Assembly: GCA_031277615.1 (NCBI GenBank)
Contig: JAITMC010000002.1
Location: forward strand, 62,001-126,000
Length of the DNA stretch: 64,000 nucleotides
Reading direction: 5' to 3'
DNA from: Chryseobacterium sp.
GTDB lineage: Bacteria > Bacteroidota > Bacteroidia > Flavobacteriales > Weeksellaceae
In this document: positions 9,293 through 18,917 of the stretch, piece after piece
Layout: every line of letters begins with the position of its first letter
Position numbering within the stretch: the stretch's first letter is position 1
Translations under genes and position numbers: made by a program
Notes under the pieces: generated by a model
Told to the model about the DNA's origin: nothing
Seen by the model: only the letters and a program-made list of their open reading frames with translations
The model's database searches: none

Positions 9293-10051
9293 TTAGGCTT
9301 CTTTTAACCATTCCGAAGAAGAAAGGTATTTCTGATCGGGATAGTAGATGAAGAGAAGGCTTCTTCCTTTGATCGTGTTGATGATCGGTTGTGTAAGATC
9401 TCTCGGAATAGCCGGACATCCCCAGCTTCTGCCGATTCTTTTGTGTGTAACGGCAAACTGTTCACTTACATAATCCGCTCCGTGCATTACGATTGCTCTC
9501 CTGTAGGCTGCATCATTAAATCCTTTATCCATTCCCAGCAGTCTTAAAGAAAATCCGTTATCTCCTCTGTAGGTGGCATCTGTGATATAAAATCCCATGC
9601 TGCTCTGCTGCGAACTTTCCGTGTTAGAAAAATTCGTAGCAAATTCTTCGCCTGTATTTTTTCCGTGAGCTACCAGTGAGTTAAACAGTACTTTCTTATC
9701 GTTGAGATCAATTACCCAGAGTCTTTTGGTATTGGAAGACATAGAAAAATCGCAAATGGTCAATAAATGCGAATCCTGGTTCAGCAGTCCTGCTTTTTTT
9801 AAATTTTCATATCCTGTCAGGGCTTTGTTGAATACTTCAAAATTCAGTTCATGCCCGGGATCAAACACAATGGATTGATATAATGCTTCTGACGAGGATA
9901 CAGTTGCTGTAGTCTTCTCAGATTTCGTGTCGGTTACTCTTTCAGTTTTTACTGTGGGGACATTCTTACTCTTTACCGCCGGTTTGGGAGAAAGATAGAA
10001 TGACGTCGTTACCATGTAAACAAGGCCTAATACGCTATAAAATCCTTTCAT
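9293..10051 (-). CDS. Murein L,D-transpeptidase (YkuD_2-type catalytic domain)
   Basis: This 252-residue exported enzyme is probably anchored or secreted by an N-terminal hydrophobic segment (residues 4-20). A Ser/Thr/Lys-rich linker to about residue 55 precedes the catalytic domain. The active site is His190 (AIVMHGADYV) and Cys212 in GRSWGCPAI, matching the SxGC motif of L,D-transpeptidases in the murein L,D-transpeptidase catalytic domain family. Such enzymes make 3-3 cross-links or attach proteins to peptidoglycan. It is a single gene ending at a shared terminator. Confidence 0.92.
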   Translation of the reverse strand: MKGFYSVLGLVYMVTTSFYLSPKPAVKSKNVPTVKTERVTDTKSEKTTATVSSSEALYQSIVFDPGHELNFEVFNKALTGYENLKKAGLLNQDSHLLTICDFSMSSNTKRLWVIDLNDKKVLFNSLVAHGKNTGEEFATNFSNTESSQQSSMGFYITDATYRGDNGFSLRLLGMDKGFNDAAYRRAIVMHGADYVSEQFAVTHKRIGRSWGCPAIPRDLTQPIINTIKGRSLLFIYYPDQKYLSSSEWLKEA

Positions 10052-10180
10052 TCAATACTATATTAATTCCAAATTAGTGGGGCAAAATTATAAAAACATA
10101 ATTATGAGAGGGTTATAACGCGGCAAAGTTTAACTGAATTTAAGAAACTTTAACTTCCTGATTTTGTGAAATAAAGGCAG

Positions 10181-10711
10181 TTATTGATGCTCATCTGCGA
10201 CGAATTCAAGGCTTACAGAATTCATGCAATAGCGCAGTCCTGTAGGTTTGGGGCCATCATCGAAAACGTGTCCGAGATGCGAATCACATCTTTTGCAGAG
10301 CACTTCTACCCGATCCATTCCATAGGCAAGATCTCTTTGGTAATATACTCCTTCCTTATCGGCTTCAAAAAAGCTGGGCCATCCGCAGCTGCTGGCAAAT
10401 TTGGACGTGGACCGGAACAGATGATTTCCACAAACGGCGCAGTAATATTCTCCGGTTTCATCAAATTCATTATATTTTCCGGTAAAAGCTCTTTCTGTAG
10501 CTGCTTCTCTTGCGATGGCATACAGATCCGGGGTAAGAATTTTTTTCCACTCGTCGTTGGAAACATTAAGTTTGGTGGTATCGGTTCTGGAATAGTATGG
10601 ATTGTTTTTTGCTTCTTTATGTTCCATAGAGGTAATTTTAACAGGTTGATGTTTCTGCCCGCATTCTTGCAGAAAAATGAATATAATGACTGAAATCAAA
10701 AATTTCATCAT
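10181..10711 (-). CDS. msrB: Peptide-methionine (R)-S-oxide reductase, possibly a lipoprotein
   Basis: It reduces methionine-R-sulfoxide in proteins. In 176 residues all key positions are present: zinc cysteines 91/94 (CAVCG) and 139/142 (CKRC), catalytic Cys162 (RYCMNSVSLEF) and a candidate recycling Cys109 (ASSCGWPSF). The N-terminus is hydrophobic with Cys17 (FIFLQECGQK), a poor lipobox, so export is likely and lipidation uncertain. An internal start at Met29 (MEHKEAKNN) would give a cytoplasmic form. An exported MsrB would repair periplasmic proteins. Confidence 0.94.
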   Translation of the reverse strand: MMKFLISVIIFIFLQECGQKHQPVKITSMEHKEAKNNPYYSRTDTTKLNVSNDEWKKILTPDLYAIAREAATERAFTGKYNEFDETGEYYCAVCGNHLFRSTSKFASSCGWPSFFEADKEGVYYQRDLAYGMDRVEVLCKRCDSHLGHVFDDGPKPTGLRYCMNSVSLEFVADEHQ

Positions 10712-10885
10712 AGATTTTAATTTCCTTTATTTTACCTGCAAAGAGATAAGAGCTGTAAAAATGCTTAAAGTTCAATTCATCTTCAGGCACAGTTTGAACT
10801 TTAATTTACGTTCAAATACAACTTTATGTCTTTTGTGGTTTAAATATTGAATGATTTGAAAGTCAAATTTAGTAAATTTGAGAAT

Positions 10886-12130
10886 ATGAATGATGACGCT
10901 AAAAGAAAACAACTCAGAAAATATAAAGCATTTGCCACCGGGTTATTTGTCCTGATGGCCGTTATTTTCATTATCACTACAATTTTACAGAAGTCCCACA
11001 ACTCTCATTGGATCGGCTATGTCCGTTCTTTTGCTGAAGCGGCTATGGTGGGTGCTCTTGCAGACTGGTTTGCAGTAACCGCTTTATTCCGTCATCCTCT
11101 TGGCCTTCCCATTCCGCATACCAATCTGATTGAAAACAGCAAACAGCGGCTTGGGGACAACCTCGGGAGTTTTGTGGTGAGCAATTTTCTGTCGCCAAAG
11201 AATATCCGTCCCTATATTCAGAAGCTAAAAATCTCGAATTTTGTGGGAGAATGGCTGGCTAAAGAAAAGAATCAGCATATACTGGTCCGAAATATTTCAG
11301 ATATCGTCCTGGACATCCTCAATAAGCTTGACGATACGGCGGTGAGCCAGTTTATCAGTAAAAAAGTATCTGAAATGACCAATGATATCAAGCTTAATAA
11401 GGTGGTAGGAAACGGAATCGGCTATATCCTGGAAAAAAACGATCACCAGCGGATCATCACCAATCTTTCCAAACAGATCAAAGAATATATTCTGGAGAAC
11501 GATGAAATGATCAAAGACCGTGTAAAAAAAGGCAGTTATTCGTTTATTCCTTCTTTTGTCGATAATAAAATTGCAGATAAAATTGCAGACGGGCTCGCTG
11601 ATTTTTTTAAGGAGATAGAGGAAAATCCTCAACATGAGGTAAGAACCCTGATTACTCAAAAAATCCATGAATTCTCCGTTGACCTGAAGGAAGACCCGAA
11701 ATGGGATGATGAATTCAAGACCATCAAAAACGGTCTTCTTAAAAATGATAAGCTGGAAGCTTACTCCACTGATATCTGGGTTTCGATCAAAGGAACACTG
11801 ATGAATGAACTCCAGGAAGAACAGTCTTCCCTGAAAAGCTATCTTACCAAAAACCTGAATGAGTTTTCACAGAATTTAAAAACCGATGAAAGCCTTCAGA
11901 ACAAAATCGATCACTGGGTACGGGTAACGGCTTATAAATACATCCTTAAAAACACCCATCAGTTTGGAAACCTCATCAGCACAACCGTTGGAAACTGGCA
12001 GGGAAAAGAGCTGAGTGAAAAACTGGAACTGGAAGTAGGTAAAGATCTTCAGTTCATCCGCGTGAACGGAACTCTGGTAGGTGGACTGGTAGGCCTGATC
12101 ATTTATACCATTGCCCACTTCTTTATTTAA
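10886..12130 (+). CDS. DUF445-family membrane protein (YjiN-like)
   Basis: This is a membrane-anchored protein of unknown function. A transmembrane segment lies near residues 14-35 and a second at the extreme C-terminus (LVGGLVGLIIYTIAHFF), with a long helical region between. The DUF445 hallmark follows the first membrane segment (AAMVGALADWFAVTALFRHPLGLPIPHT). I prefer the start at 10886 (MNDDAKRKQL, 414 residues), because a -7-like TAAATTTG lies at 10873-10880. An in-frame ATG at 10847 would add 13 residues. It runs co-directionally into the secreted-protein gene at 12157. Confidence 0.85.
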   Translation: MNDDAKRKQLRKYKAFATGLFVLMAVIFIITTILQKSHNSHWIGYVRSFAEAAMVGALADWFAVTALFRHPLGLPIPHTNLIENSKQRLGDNLGSFVVSNFLSPKNIRPYIQKLKISNFVGEWLAKEKNQHILVRNISDIVLDILNKLDDTAVSQFISKKVSEMTNDIKLNKVVGNGIGYILEKNDHQRIITNLSKQIKEYILENDEMIKDRVKKGSYSFIPSFVDNKIADKIADGLADFFKEIEENPQHEVRTLITQKIHEFSVDLKEDPKWDDEFKTIKNGLLKNDKLEAYSTDIWVSIKGTLMNELQEEQSSLKSYLTKNLNEFSQNLKTDESLQNKIDHWVRVTAYKYILKNTHQFGNLISTTVGNWQGKELSEKLELEVGKDLQFIRVNGTLVGGLVGLIIYTIAHFFI

Positions 12131-12156
12131 AAAAACTAATCAACGATATTCCGGCC

Positions 12157-13050
12157 ATGAGAAAAATCTTTACCGTATTTTTTTTTCTATCTTTTACTTA
12201 TTTCCTCTGTCAAAAGGTTGAGTTAAAGAAAGTCACCGATTCTTCACAAATCTTCAAGGGAGAGATTGCGGGCGTTCCTGTTACCGTCCAGCTGAATTTT
12301 TCAGGAATTGCAGACTGCAGTCTCCACCAATATTTTGTAGACGGATGGTATTATTATGATAAGTATCAGAAGAAGATCCCATTAACAGGGGTTTATGATT
12401 ATGGAAAGCTCTCCTTATATAATTTTGGCCCGCAACAGAAACAAAGCTCAGAAGAACTGAAAAAGCAGATCACGTCCCCTCAGAAGGTGGAAAAAACCAA
12501 TGAAATAGCACAGGCATTAGCTCCTAAGGAATATATCCTGTTTAACGGAGATGGAAACAGGACGAAGCAAAACACCATTTCCGGCAGTTTTTATCTGAAT
12601 CATAAAGTTCTGCCTGCCCGGCTTCTTACCGGTAATGATATGATCTACCGCTACAACAACTATCTGACCCTGCCTGACCGTAAAAAAATCAATACCTATG
12701 ATTTTATTAATCAACATGGAGGAAATGAGCTGATCTCTTATACCTCAGGAGAAAACGGCAACCGGATTTTACTGTATTTTGAGCATATGTCTAACCTGAA
12801 TGCCTGCGGAAGATGCGGGGCCAGCGAAGGCGAAAAAGGCTACCGTGTCCTTTATTTCACCAAAGACTGGAATTTCAAAAACTATGATGAGTTCCTGACT
12901 GAAAGCTGTCTGGAATCTATTTACGGCACTACCAAAACAAAATCCAAAGACCGGAAAACGATCCGCTATCAGGTAGGAAAATCTGAATCTTCACCGCCTT
13001 ATACGCTTACGGTGGACATCAACAACGCCTCTGTTATTAAATCAAAATAA
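12157..13050 (+). CDS. Secreted protein of unknown function
   Basis: I do not recognise a family. The 297-residue product has a clear signal peptide (hydrophobic residues 4-18, FLCQ at the likely cleavage site) and then a beta-rich, Tyr-rich sequence. A stretch with closely spaced cysteines (NACGRCGASEGEKGYRV, about residues 210-230) could bind a metal or form a disulfide. It starts 26 nt after the DUF445 gene and ends at a terminator, so the two are probably co-transcribed. Confidence 0.75.
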   Translation: MRKIFTVFFFLSFTYFLCQKVELKKVTDSSQIFKGEIAGVPVTVQLNFSGIADCSLHQYFVDGWYYYDKYQKKIPLTGVYDYGKLSLYNFGPQQKQSSEELKKQITSPQKVEKTNEIAQALAPKEYILFNGDGNRTKQNTISGSFYLNHKVLPARLLTGNDMIYRYNNYLTLPDRKKINTYDFINQHGGNELISYTSGENGNRILLYFEHMSNLNACGRCGASEGEKGYRVLYFTKDWNFKNYDEFLTESCLESIYGTTKTKSKDRKTIRYQVGKSESSPPYTLTVDINNASVIKSK

Positions 13051-13052
13051 AA

Positions 13053-13080
13053 AGAGAGCCGTTTAGGCCCTCTGTATTTT
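13053..13080 (+). terminator. Terminator after the 12157-13050 gene
   Basis: AGAGAGCC (13053-13060) pairs with GGCCCTCT (13066-13073) with one mismatch, followed by a short T-rich stretch. The tail reaches the end of the convergent pyrD gene. Confidence 0.55.
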
Positions 13081-14116
13081 ATCTCGGCAATCTGCCTGCT
13101 CTTTTTAAAAGCTCTTCGTTGATGTCGTGGATCAGCCCGGGACCTTCATAGATAAACCCGGTATACAGCTGTATTAAGCTGGCTCCGGCATCTAATTTTT
13201 CCATGGCATCTCTTACCGAATGAATTCCTCCTACTCCAATAATCGGGAATGCCCTGTTGCTTTTATCGGAAAGGTATTTAATCATTTTTGTACTTCTCTC
13301 ACGGATCGGTTTTCCGCTTAACCCTCCGTTTCCTATTTGTGCCAGAACTTCCGGAGAGGTTTTCAGACCTTCCCTGTTAACCGAGGTATTGGAAACGATC
13401 ACGCCATCTATTTTTGTTTCTGCGATCAGGTCAATAATTTCATCCAACTGATGGTTATTAAGATCCGGTGCAATTTTAAGCAATATGGGCTTCTGTACAG
13501 ATTTTGACTCATTGATTTTTTTCACTTCCGTGATCAGCTCTCTCAGGTATTCCACATCTTCAAGCTTGGCATGGCTTCCTACATTCGGACAGCTTACATT
13601 CAGTACAAAATAATCTACATGAGGATGCAGACCTTCAAAGCAGTCCAGATAATCCTGGGTATAGTTTTCAGGCTTTGTATCTGTATTTTTACCGATATTT
13701 CCGCCAATGATTATTTTTCCTTTATTGGATTTCAGTTTTCCGATCGCCGCTTCAAGCCCGTCATTATTGAAGCCCATTCTATTGATGATGCCTCCGTCTT
13801 CTATGAGCCTGAAGAGTCTTTTCTTAGGATTTCCGGCCTGCGCTCTCGGGGTTACGGTTCCGATTTCCACGAATCCAAAACCCAGATCTCCCAATTCATT
13901 AAATAAAACAGCATTCTTATCGAAACCGGCAGCCAGTCCCACAGGATTTTTAAATTTCAATCCGAAAACTTCTCTTTCCAGACGTTTGTCTTCAACAGGT
14001 TTAGGGAAAAATAATCGAGTGAGAAATCCAAAATTCTTAAGCATTGAAAAAGTAAAGTGGTGAACTTCTTCAGGGTCGAATTTGAAAAGAATGGGACGAA
14101 TGAGCGATTTGTACAT
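13079..14116 (-). CDS. pyrD: Dihydroorotate dehydrogenase (quinone), class 2
   Basis: It catalyses the membrane-linked, FMN-dependent oxidation of dihydroorotate to orotate in pyrimidine synthesis, passing electrons to quinone. The 345-residue protein has the class 2 N-terminal helix region and the FMN/substrate motifs [36 protein letters not shown] and GGNIGKN. NVSCPN carries the catalytic Ser of class 2 (class 1 uses Cys). [21 protein letters not shown] and IGVGGI follow. It is a single gene, convergent with the preceding unit. Confidence 0.97.
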   Translation of the reverse strand: MYKSLIRPILFKFDPEEVHHFTFSMLKNFGFLTRLFFPKPVEDKRLEREVFGLKFKNPVGLAAGFDKNAVLFNELGDLGFGFVEIGTVTPRAQAGNPKKRLFRLIEDGGIINRMGFNNDGLEAAIGKLKSNKGKIIIGGNIGKNTDTKPENYTQDYLDCFEGLHPHVDYFVLNVSCPNVGSHAKLEDVEYLRELITEVKKINESKSVQKPILLKIAPDLNNHQLDEIIDLIAETKIDGVIVSNTSVNREGLKTSPEVLAQIGNGGLSGKPIRERSTKMIKYLSDKSNRAFPIIGVGGIHSVRDAMEKLDAGASLIQLYTGFIYEGPGLIHDINEELLKRAGRLPR

Positions 14117-14427
14117 TGAAAAAAAGTTTTACAAAATTACTCATTTTAAAATTAACGGCGGGTTAACCTGTGATATTTTATCAAAATGGATTATATACAT
14201 TATCTATAACAATAATACCTGCTTCATTCGGAAAATCAGCGAATTTTTTTAAACGCTACGAACGGTAATTTAATGAGAAGTGTGAATATTTTTTGTTCGC
14301 AAAGGCGTTTCACTCAGCAAAGTTCGCTATTAATCTTCTTTCTGTAACCATCTGCCGCTGCTGATCGAAGAAATCTTTTCAATAATAAGAAACCTTGCAG
14401 ATATTGCGTTAAAGGCAGCAGCAATAA
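14117..14427. other. Intergenic stretch without a recognised feature
   Basis: About 310 nt separate pyrD from truC. Only frames under 30 codons are open and I found no hairpin with a T tail. It holds the pyrD promoter region at its left end. Confidence 0.4.
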
Positions 14428-15123
14428 CTATGAATATGAGCTTAAATCAAAATTCAGGATATCTCCTACTCTTCTGAACTCTTCATCTATAGTGGCATTT
14501 ACCGTTATTCTCTCGTTGGAAACAGGATGATTAAAAATCAATTGATGGGCGTGAAGGGTCATTTTATTAATACCGAATGTTGTAAGCCACAATTTATTCT
14601 GTTTATTACAACCGTGTTTGCGACAGCCTAAAATCGGATGCAGAATATGCTTAAAGTGTTTTCTTAACTGGTGAAACCGTCCCGTTTCAGGCATGGCTTC
14701 TACTAAACAATATCTCGAAGTCTGATGTTTTAGAAAAGGTAAATCAATTTCTGATTTCTGCAAAAGATGATAATAGGTAACAGCGCTTTGCTTGACTTCA
14801 TTTTCATTAACCAGGTCGTAATCGATTGTTTCTTCCTCCTTAGCCCAGCCTCTCAGTATGGCAATATATTTTTTGTCCACTTCCCGGGTAGCAAAACGGT
14901 CGCTCATGATTCTAAGCGTATCTTTATCTAAAGTGAACAACAATACTCCTGAAGTTTTGCGGTCCAAACGATGTACAGGATAAACTTTCTGCCCAATCTG
15001 ATTTCTCAATTCCTGAATAGCATAAGTATCGGCCTCTCCGGCATAAAAAGATTTATGAACCAATAATCCGCTGGGTTTATTGATGGCGATAAGATGCTCG
15101 TCACGATAAAGAATTTCTAACAT
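14428..15123 (-). CDS. truC: tRNA pseudouridine(65) synthase
   Basis: It isomerises a uridine in tRNA (U65 for E. coli TruC). The 231-residue RluA-family protein contains the catalytic Asp54 in VHRLDRKTSGVLL, and TruC-like blocks at the start (MLEILYRDEHLIAINKPSG) and in HPILGCRKHGCNKQNKLW. It has no N-terminal S4 domain, as expected for TruC and unlike RluC/RluD. The overall match in layout to E. coli TruC supports the symbol, but the exact target in this organism is inferred. Confidence 0.88.
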   Translation of the reverse strand: MLEILYRDEHLIAINKPSGLLVHKSFYAGEADTYAIQELRNQIGQKVYPVHRLDRKTSGVLLFTLDKDTLRIMSDRFATREVDKKYIAILRGWAKEEETIDYDLVNENEVKQSAVTYYHLLQKSEIDLPFLKHQTSRYCLVEAMPETGRFHQLRKHFKHILHPILGCRKHGCNKQNKLWLTTFGINKMTLHAHQLIFNHPVSNERITVNATIDEEFRRVGDILNFDLSSYS

Positions 15124-15148
15124 TCTGCAAAACTAAGTATAAATAGCT

Positions 15149-15343
15149 CTACAACTCTCTTTTAAAGGTATAAATAACGCCATAAAAAGTGCCTCCGTAA
15201 TCTCTGCTTTCCGAGGTCACAAGTTCCCAGCCCTCACTTCCGTATTGATTTAAAATTTTATCAATTTCAGCAGGCTCATATTGGTTTCCCCAAAATCCCT
15301 TAGGCTCAATAATAACGGTTTTGTATTCAAATCTTTTTCTCAT
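15149..15343 (-). CDS. Small DUF4177-family protein
   Basis: This 64-residue protein has the DUF4177 pattern: an N-terminal YKTVIIEPKG strand, then a helix with EIDKILNQYGSEGWELVT and a closing strand (FYGVIYTFKREL). Function is unknown. It lies just upstream of truC on the same strand (25 nt gap), so the two may be co-transcribed. Confidence 0.85.
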   Translation of the reverse strand: MRKRFEYKTVIIEPKGFWGNQYEPAEIDKILNQYGSEGWELVTSESRDYGGTFYGVIYTFKREL

Positions 15344-15439
15344 CGTTAAATTCTATTCTGAAAATGTACAATAAATTTTCTGAACCGAGCCATGACAGAG
15401 CAAAATGATATTCTAAACCTTCGGGTTTTGTAAACGATG

Positions 15440-15552
15440 GGAACCAATAGCCCTGATTGAGCGGTATGTTTGAGCTCTTTTTCTGTTTTCGGCGGCGGCA
15501 AAGCCGCCGCCGAAAACAGAAAAAAGCGAGCAGCGAAAGCAGGTTCCCGGCT
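15440..15552. repeat. Long interrupted palindrome (REP-like structured element)
   Basis: A perfect 22-bp inverted repeat (inner arms end GGCGGCGGC and begin GCCGCCGCC, with a 3-nt AAA loop) occupies about 15479-15525. It extends imperfectly through GAGC/GCGAGC. Outer arms GGGAACC (15440-15446) and GGTTCCC (about 15546-15552) also pair. Between inner and outer stems lie asymmetric shoulders, AGCCCTGATTGAGCGG on the left and AGCGAAAGCA on the right. It lies between the start of the DUF4177 gene and the glyS promoter. I recall intergenic hairpins with similar shoulders in other Flavobacteriia, so this is probably a dispersed repeat rather than a unique site. Confidence 0.75.
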
Positions 15553-15662
15553 CCTGAAAACGAAAATCAAACTATTTAAAGTATTATTAATAGCTTTTTT
15601 TACTGAATCTCATGATTTTGGATCCAATTTGCTATTTTTGCATTTCAGACGTTAAAAAAATT

Positions 15663-17204
15663 ATGGCAAAGCAAGAAGATGTTTTCAAGAAAGTGATTTC
15701 TCACGCTAAAGAATATGGTTTTATTTTCCCATCCAGTGAGATCTACGATGGTTTATCCGCTGTTTATGACTATGGACAGAACGGGGCCGAACTTAAAAAT
15801 AATATCAAGCAATACTGGTGGAAAGCGATGGTACAGCTTAACGAAAATATTGTGGGTATTGACTCGGCGATTCTTATGCATCCTACAACATGGAAGGCAT
15901 CGGGCCACGTAGACGCTTTCAATGATCCATTGATTGACAATAAGGATTCCAAGAAGCGCTTCAGAGCAGACGTTCTGGTGGAAGATTACTGTGCTAAAAT
16001 TGAAGATAAAGAGAACAAGGAAATTGAAAAGGCAGCGAAAAGATTCGGGGATGCTTTTGATAAGGACCAGTTTGTGGCTACCAATCCAAAAATTCTGGAA
16101 TACAGAGCCAAAAGAGAGGCTATTCTTTCAAGACTGGCAAAATCTCTGGAAAATGAGGATCTTGCTGATGTAAAAGCTTTGATTGAAGAGCTTGAAATTG
16201 CTGATCCGGATACGGGTTCTAAAAACTGGACGGAAGTAAGACAGTTCAACCTGATGTTCGGAACAAAATTAGGGGCTTCCGCAGACAGCGCGATGGATCT
16301 TTATTTGAGACCGGAAACAGCTCAGGGAATCTTTGTAAACTTTCTGAATGTACAGAAAACTTCCCGTCATAAGCTTCCTTTTGGGATCGCCCAGATCGGA
16401 AAGGCATTCAGAAATGAGATTGTTGCCAGACAGTTCATCTTCAGAATGCGCGAATTCGAACAGATGGAAATGCAGTTTTTCGTAGCACCGGGAACGGAAC
16501 TGGAATTCTATGAAAAGTGGAAGCAAAAGCGTCTGAACTGGCACTTAGCATTAGGCCTGGGTGATGACAACTACAGATTCCATGATCATGAAAAGCTGGC
16601 GCACTATGCGAACGCTGCGGCTGATATTGAGTTTAACTTCCCATTCGGATTTAAAGAGCTGGAAGGAATTCACTCCAGAACAAATTTCGACCTGAAAGCC
16701 CACGAAGAGTTCTCCGGAAGAAAACTTCAATTCTTCGATCCTGAAAGAAATGAAAATTATGTTCCTTATGTAGTGGAAACGTCTGTAGGATTAGACAGAT
16801 TATTCTTATCGATATTCTCTCACTGCCTGAAGGATGAAGTATTGGAAGACGGTTCGGAAAGAACGGTTTTATCTTTACCTCCTGCTATTGCACCAATCAA
16901 AGCAGCAATCCTTCCATTGATGAAAAAGGATGGTCTGGCAGAATATGCAGAAAAGATCTTCAACGACCTGAAGTATGATTTCAACCTGTTCTACGAAGAA
17001 AAAGATGCGATCGGAAAACGTTACAGAAGACAGGATGCGATCGGTACGCCTTACTGTATCACGGTAGACCACGATTCACTTGTTGATCATACGGTAACCA
17101 TCAGAGACAGGGATACAATGCAGCAGGAAAGAGTTCCGGTTGCTGACCTGAGAAGGATCATTGATGAGAAAACCAACTTCAGAAATTTACTTTCAAAACT
17201 ATAG
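15663..17204 (+). CDS. glyS: Glycine--tRNA ligase (dimeric, class II)
   Basis: It charges tRNA-Gly with glycine. The 513-residue single-chain (alpha2) type is shown by motif blocks such as IFPSSEIYDGLSAVYDYGQNGAELKNN at the N-terminus, RPETAQGIFVNF, FRNEIVARQFIFRMREFEQMEMQFF and VPYVVETSVGLDRLF. An anticodon-binding domain follows (APIKAAILPL to RDTMQQERVPV). I use the ATG at 15663 (MAKQEDVFKK). An upstream in-frame ATG at 15612 would overlap the promoter, where the -7 box TATTTTTG lies at 15633-15640. Some databases call this type glyQS or glyS. Confidence 0.97.
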   Translation: MAKQEDVFKKVISHAKEYGFIFPSSEIYDGLSAVYDYGQNGAELKNNIKQYWWKAMVQLNENIVGIDSAILMHPTTWKASGHVDAFNDPLIDNKDSKKRFRADVLVEDYCAKIEDKENKEIEKAAKRFGDAFDKDQFVATNPKILEYRAKREAILSRLAKSLENEDLADVKALIEELEIADPDTGSKNWTEVRQFNLMFGTKLGASADSAMDLYLRPETAQGIFVNFLNVQKTSRHKLPFGIAQIGKAFRNEIVARQFIFRMREFEQMEMQFFVAPGTELEFYEKWKQKRLNWHLALGLGDDNYRFHDHEKLAHYANAAADIEFNFPFGFKELEGIHSRTNFDLKAHEEFSGRKLQFFDPERNENYVPYVVETSVGLDRLFLSIFSHCLKDEVLEDGSERTVLSLPPAIAPIKAAILPLMKKDGLAEYAEKIFNDLKYDFNLFYEEKDAIGKRYRRQDAIGTPYCITVDHDSLVDHTVTIRDRDTMQQERVPVADLRRIIDEKTNFRNLLSKL

Positions 17205-17210
17205 TATAGA

Positions 17211-17237
17211 AGCCTTGAGAAATCAGGGCTTTTTTTA
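17211..17237 (+). terminator. glyS terminator
   Basis: AGCCTTGA and TCAGGGCT form an 8-bp stem with one wobble pair and a GAAA tetraloop, followed by seven T. Confidence 0.85.
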
Positions 17238-17288
17238 TTTAAAAAGTATCGCTTAATTTATTATTTTTATCCCTCAAAAAAATCAACC

Positions 17289-18818
17289 ATGAAAAAAATA
17301 ACTCTTTTAGTGTTTGGATTGATTCAGACACTGGCCTATTCCCAGACACAGGATCTTTCAACACTGGCCTCAGGCGACCACGTAGGGATGAATGCCCTGT
17401 TTGATGATAAGGATAATCTTTACGGCTATGTTTCGCTCTATTCTTACGGAAAAAGCGGCGATAAAACCAAAAAGTTTGAATACGTTATTCTGGATAAGAA
17501 CCTCAACCCTGTCGCCAACAAAGAATTTGAAGGAGATATTACAGCTGCTTCCTATACCGGATATGTGGACGTTAAAGGAAAAATTATCTTAAAACCGTCC
17601 ATGATGGATTATTCCCTGGTAAAAAGCAGGGAAATATTTACCCCTGTTTCTATGGTGATTGATCCTAAAACCAATACCATCACCCGGAAAGTTTATTATG
17701 ACTATCTTGAAGACGGGAGCTTCAAAGAAATCAACGAACCTAAAACCTGGAAGGACCAGAGAAAGGAAAACCGTGTAGAGAAAAGAGAGAAAGGATATAA
17801 CTATGTTTCAGCGGTGGGAGAAACAAAGGAAGGAGGATATTTTGCCATTGAATATAAAGATTACGGAAAATATGTCAACCACAACAGTCTGATGAAGTTT
17901 GATGAGAACAAGAAGGAGGTCTGGAAGTACCAATATAATACAGATGGAAGCAAAAAAGTTTTCTCTACTCTTTCCCCTGTAGATAAAGATGATCAATATA
18001 TGTACTGTATCCTGAAGAAAGAAGACAACGGCAAGAAAACATTCAGCCTCCTGGTATTGGATATGAAAACAGGGAAAGAAGTTGCCAATAATCCGGTTAC
18101 AGGAGTTTCTGATGTAACTCTTGAAAATATCGATACTTTTATTGCCAACTACAGCCGTATTGATAATGACAAGACTTTTGATGATAAAATAGTTGTGACA
18201 GGCAGAAATTACGAAAATAACGACAATGTAGGATATGCCCGTTTAATCATCAATAAATCTGATTTTACCGTTGATCTTAAAACGCTTAACTACAAGCCGG
18301 ATATGGCCTCCTATCTTCCTAAAATCAACAGAAACGGATTCGTAGAAAGCGGATACTATCTTGAAACCAAAGATCTTTATTTTATGAATGATGGCAGCGT
18401 GGGCATCCTTACAGAAAAATATAAACCTGAAGGCCAGTACAACGCACCAAAAACGACCGATCTGGTTTATATTTACACCGATAAAGATTTTAAAATCAAG
18501 GATCTTAAAGTTTTTGAAAAAGAAAAAACCAAATGGGCCAACAACGATTACCTGTTTTCCCAATACCTCAACGGGGGAAAAGATGTCGCTTTCTTCTATC
18601 GCGATTATCAGAAGGATGAGGTGACCCGGCAGAAAAAATGGAACCTCTTCATCAATACGGTGATAGACGGAAAATTCAAACAGGAAGTCATTCCTATTTC
18701 TGAAAAGGATAATTATCTTGTGATTCCTTATGTAGCCAAGGAAGGTTATATTCTTCTCCGTGAGTTTAATGCCAAAGAGAAATACAATAAGATCCGTTTG
18801 GAAAAACTGAATTACTAA
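17289..18818 (+). CDS. Secreted beta-rich protein of unknown function
   Basis: No family was recognised. The 509-residue product has a signal peptide (MKKITLLVFGLIQTLAYSQ). The rest alternates short strands and Lys/Asp/Gly-rich turns (for example FDDKDNLYGYVSLYSYGKSGD and ILDKNLNPVANKEF), reminiscent of a beta-propeller-like repeat, though I cannot define the repeat unit. There is no lipobox and no C-terminal sorting domain. It is transcribed alone between two terminators. A periplasmic or surface role is likely from the signal peptide only. Confidence 0.8.
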   Translation: MKKITLLVFGLIQTLAYSQTQDLSTLASGDHVGMNALFDDKDNLYGYVSLYSYGKSGDKTKKFEYVILDKNLNPVANKEFEGDITAASYTGYVDVKGKIILKPSMMDYSLVKSREIFTPVSMVIDPKTNTITRKVYYDYLEDGSFKEINEPKTWKDQRKENRVEKREKGYNYVSAVGETKEGGYFAIEYKDYGKYVNHNSLMKFDENKKEVWKYQYNTDGSKKVFSTLSPVDKDDQYMYCILKKEDNGKKTFSLLVLDMKTGKEVANNPVTGVSDVTLENIDTFIANYSRIDNDKTFDDKIVVTGRNYENNDNVGYARLIINKSDFTVDLKTLNYKPDMASYLPKINRNGFVESGYYLETKDLYFMNDGSVGILTEKYKPEGQYNAPKTTDLVYIYTDKDFKIKDLKVFEKEKTKWANNDYLFSQYLNGGKDVAFFYRDYQKDEVTRQKKWNLFINTVIDGKFKQEVIPISEKDNYLVIPYVAKEGYILLREFNAKEKYNKIRLEKLNY

Positions 18819-18820
18819 AC

Positions 18821-18856
18821 AAAAAAGCTGTCCCAATCAATCCGGACAGCTTTTTT
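18821..18856. terminator. Bidirectional terminator
   Basis: AAAAAAGCTGTCC (18821-18833) and GGACAGCTTTTTT (18844-18856) are perfect complements around a 10-nt loop. The element separates two convergent genes. Confidence 0.9.
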
Positions 18857-18917
18857 ACTTCTATAAAATCACACAGACCTGTGCGAAATCCATAATTTTC
18901 GGAAAGCGACTTATTAC

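Noticed and set aside
10184-10693. A 169-codon plus-strand frame
   Set aside because: It is antisense to msrB, which has all catalytic and zinc residues.
15346-15570. A 74-codon minus-strand frame over the palindrome near glyS
   Set aside because: It is created by the inverted repeat itself. The repeat arms, not coding constraint, explain the open frame.
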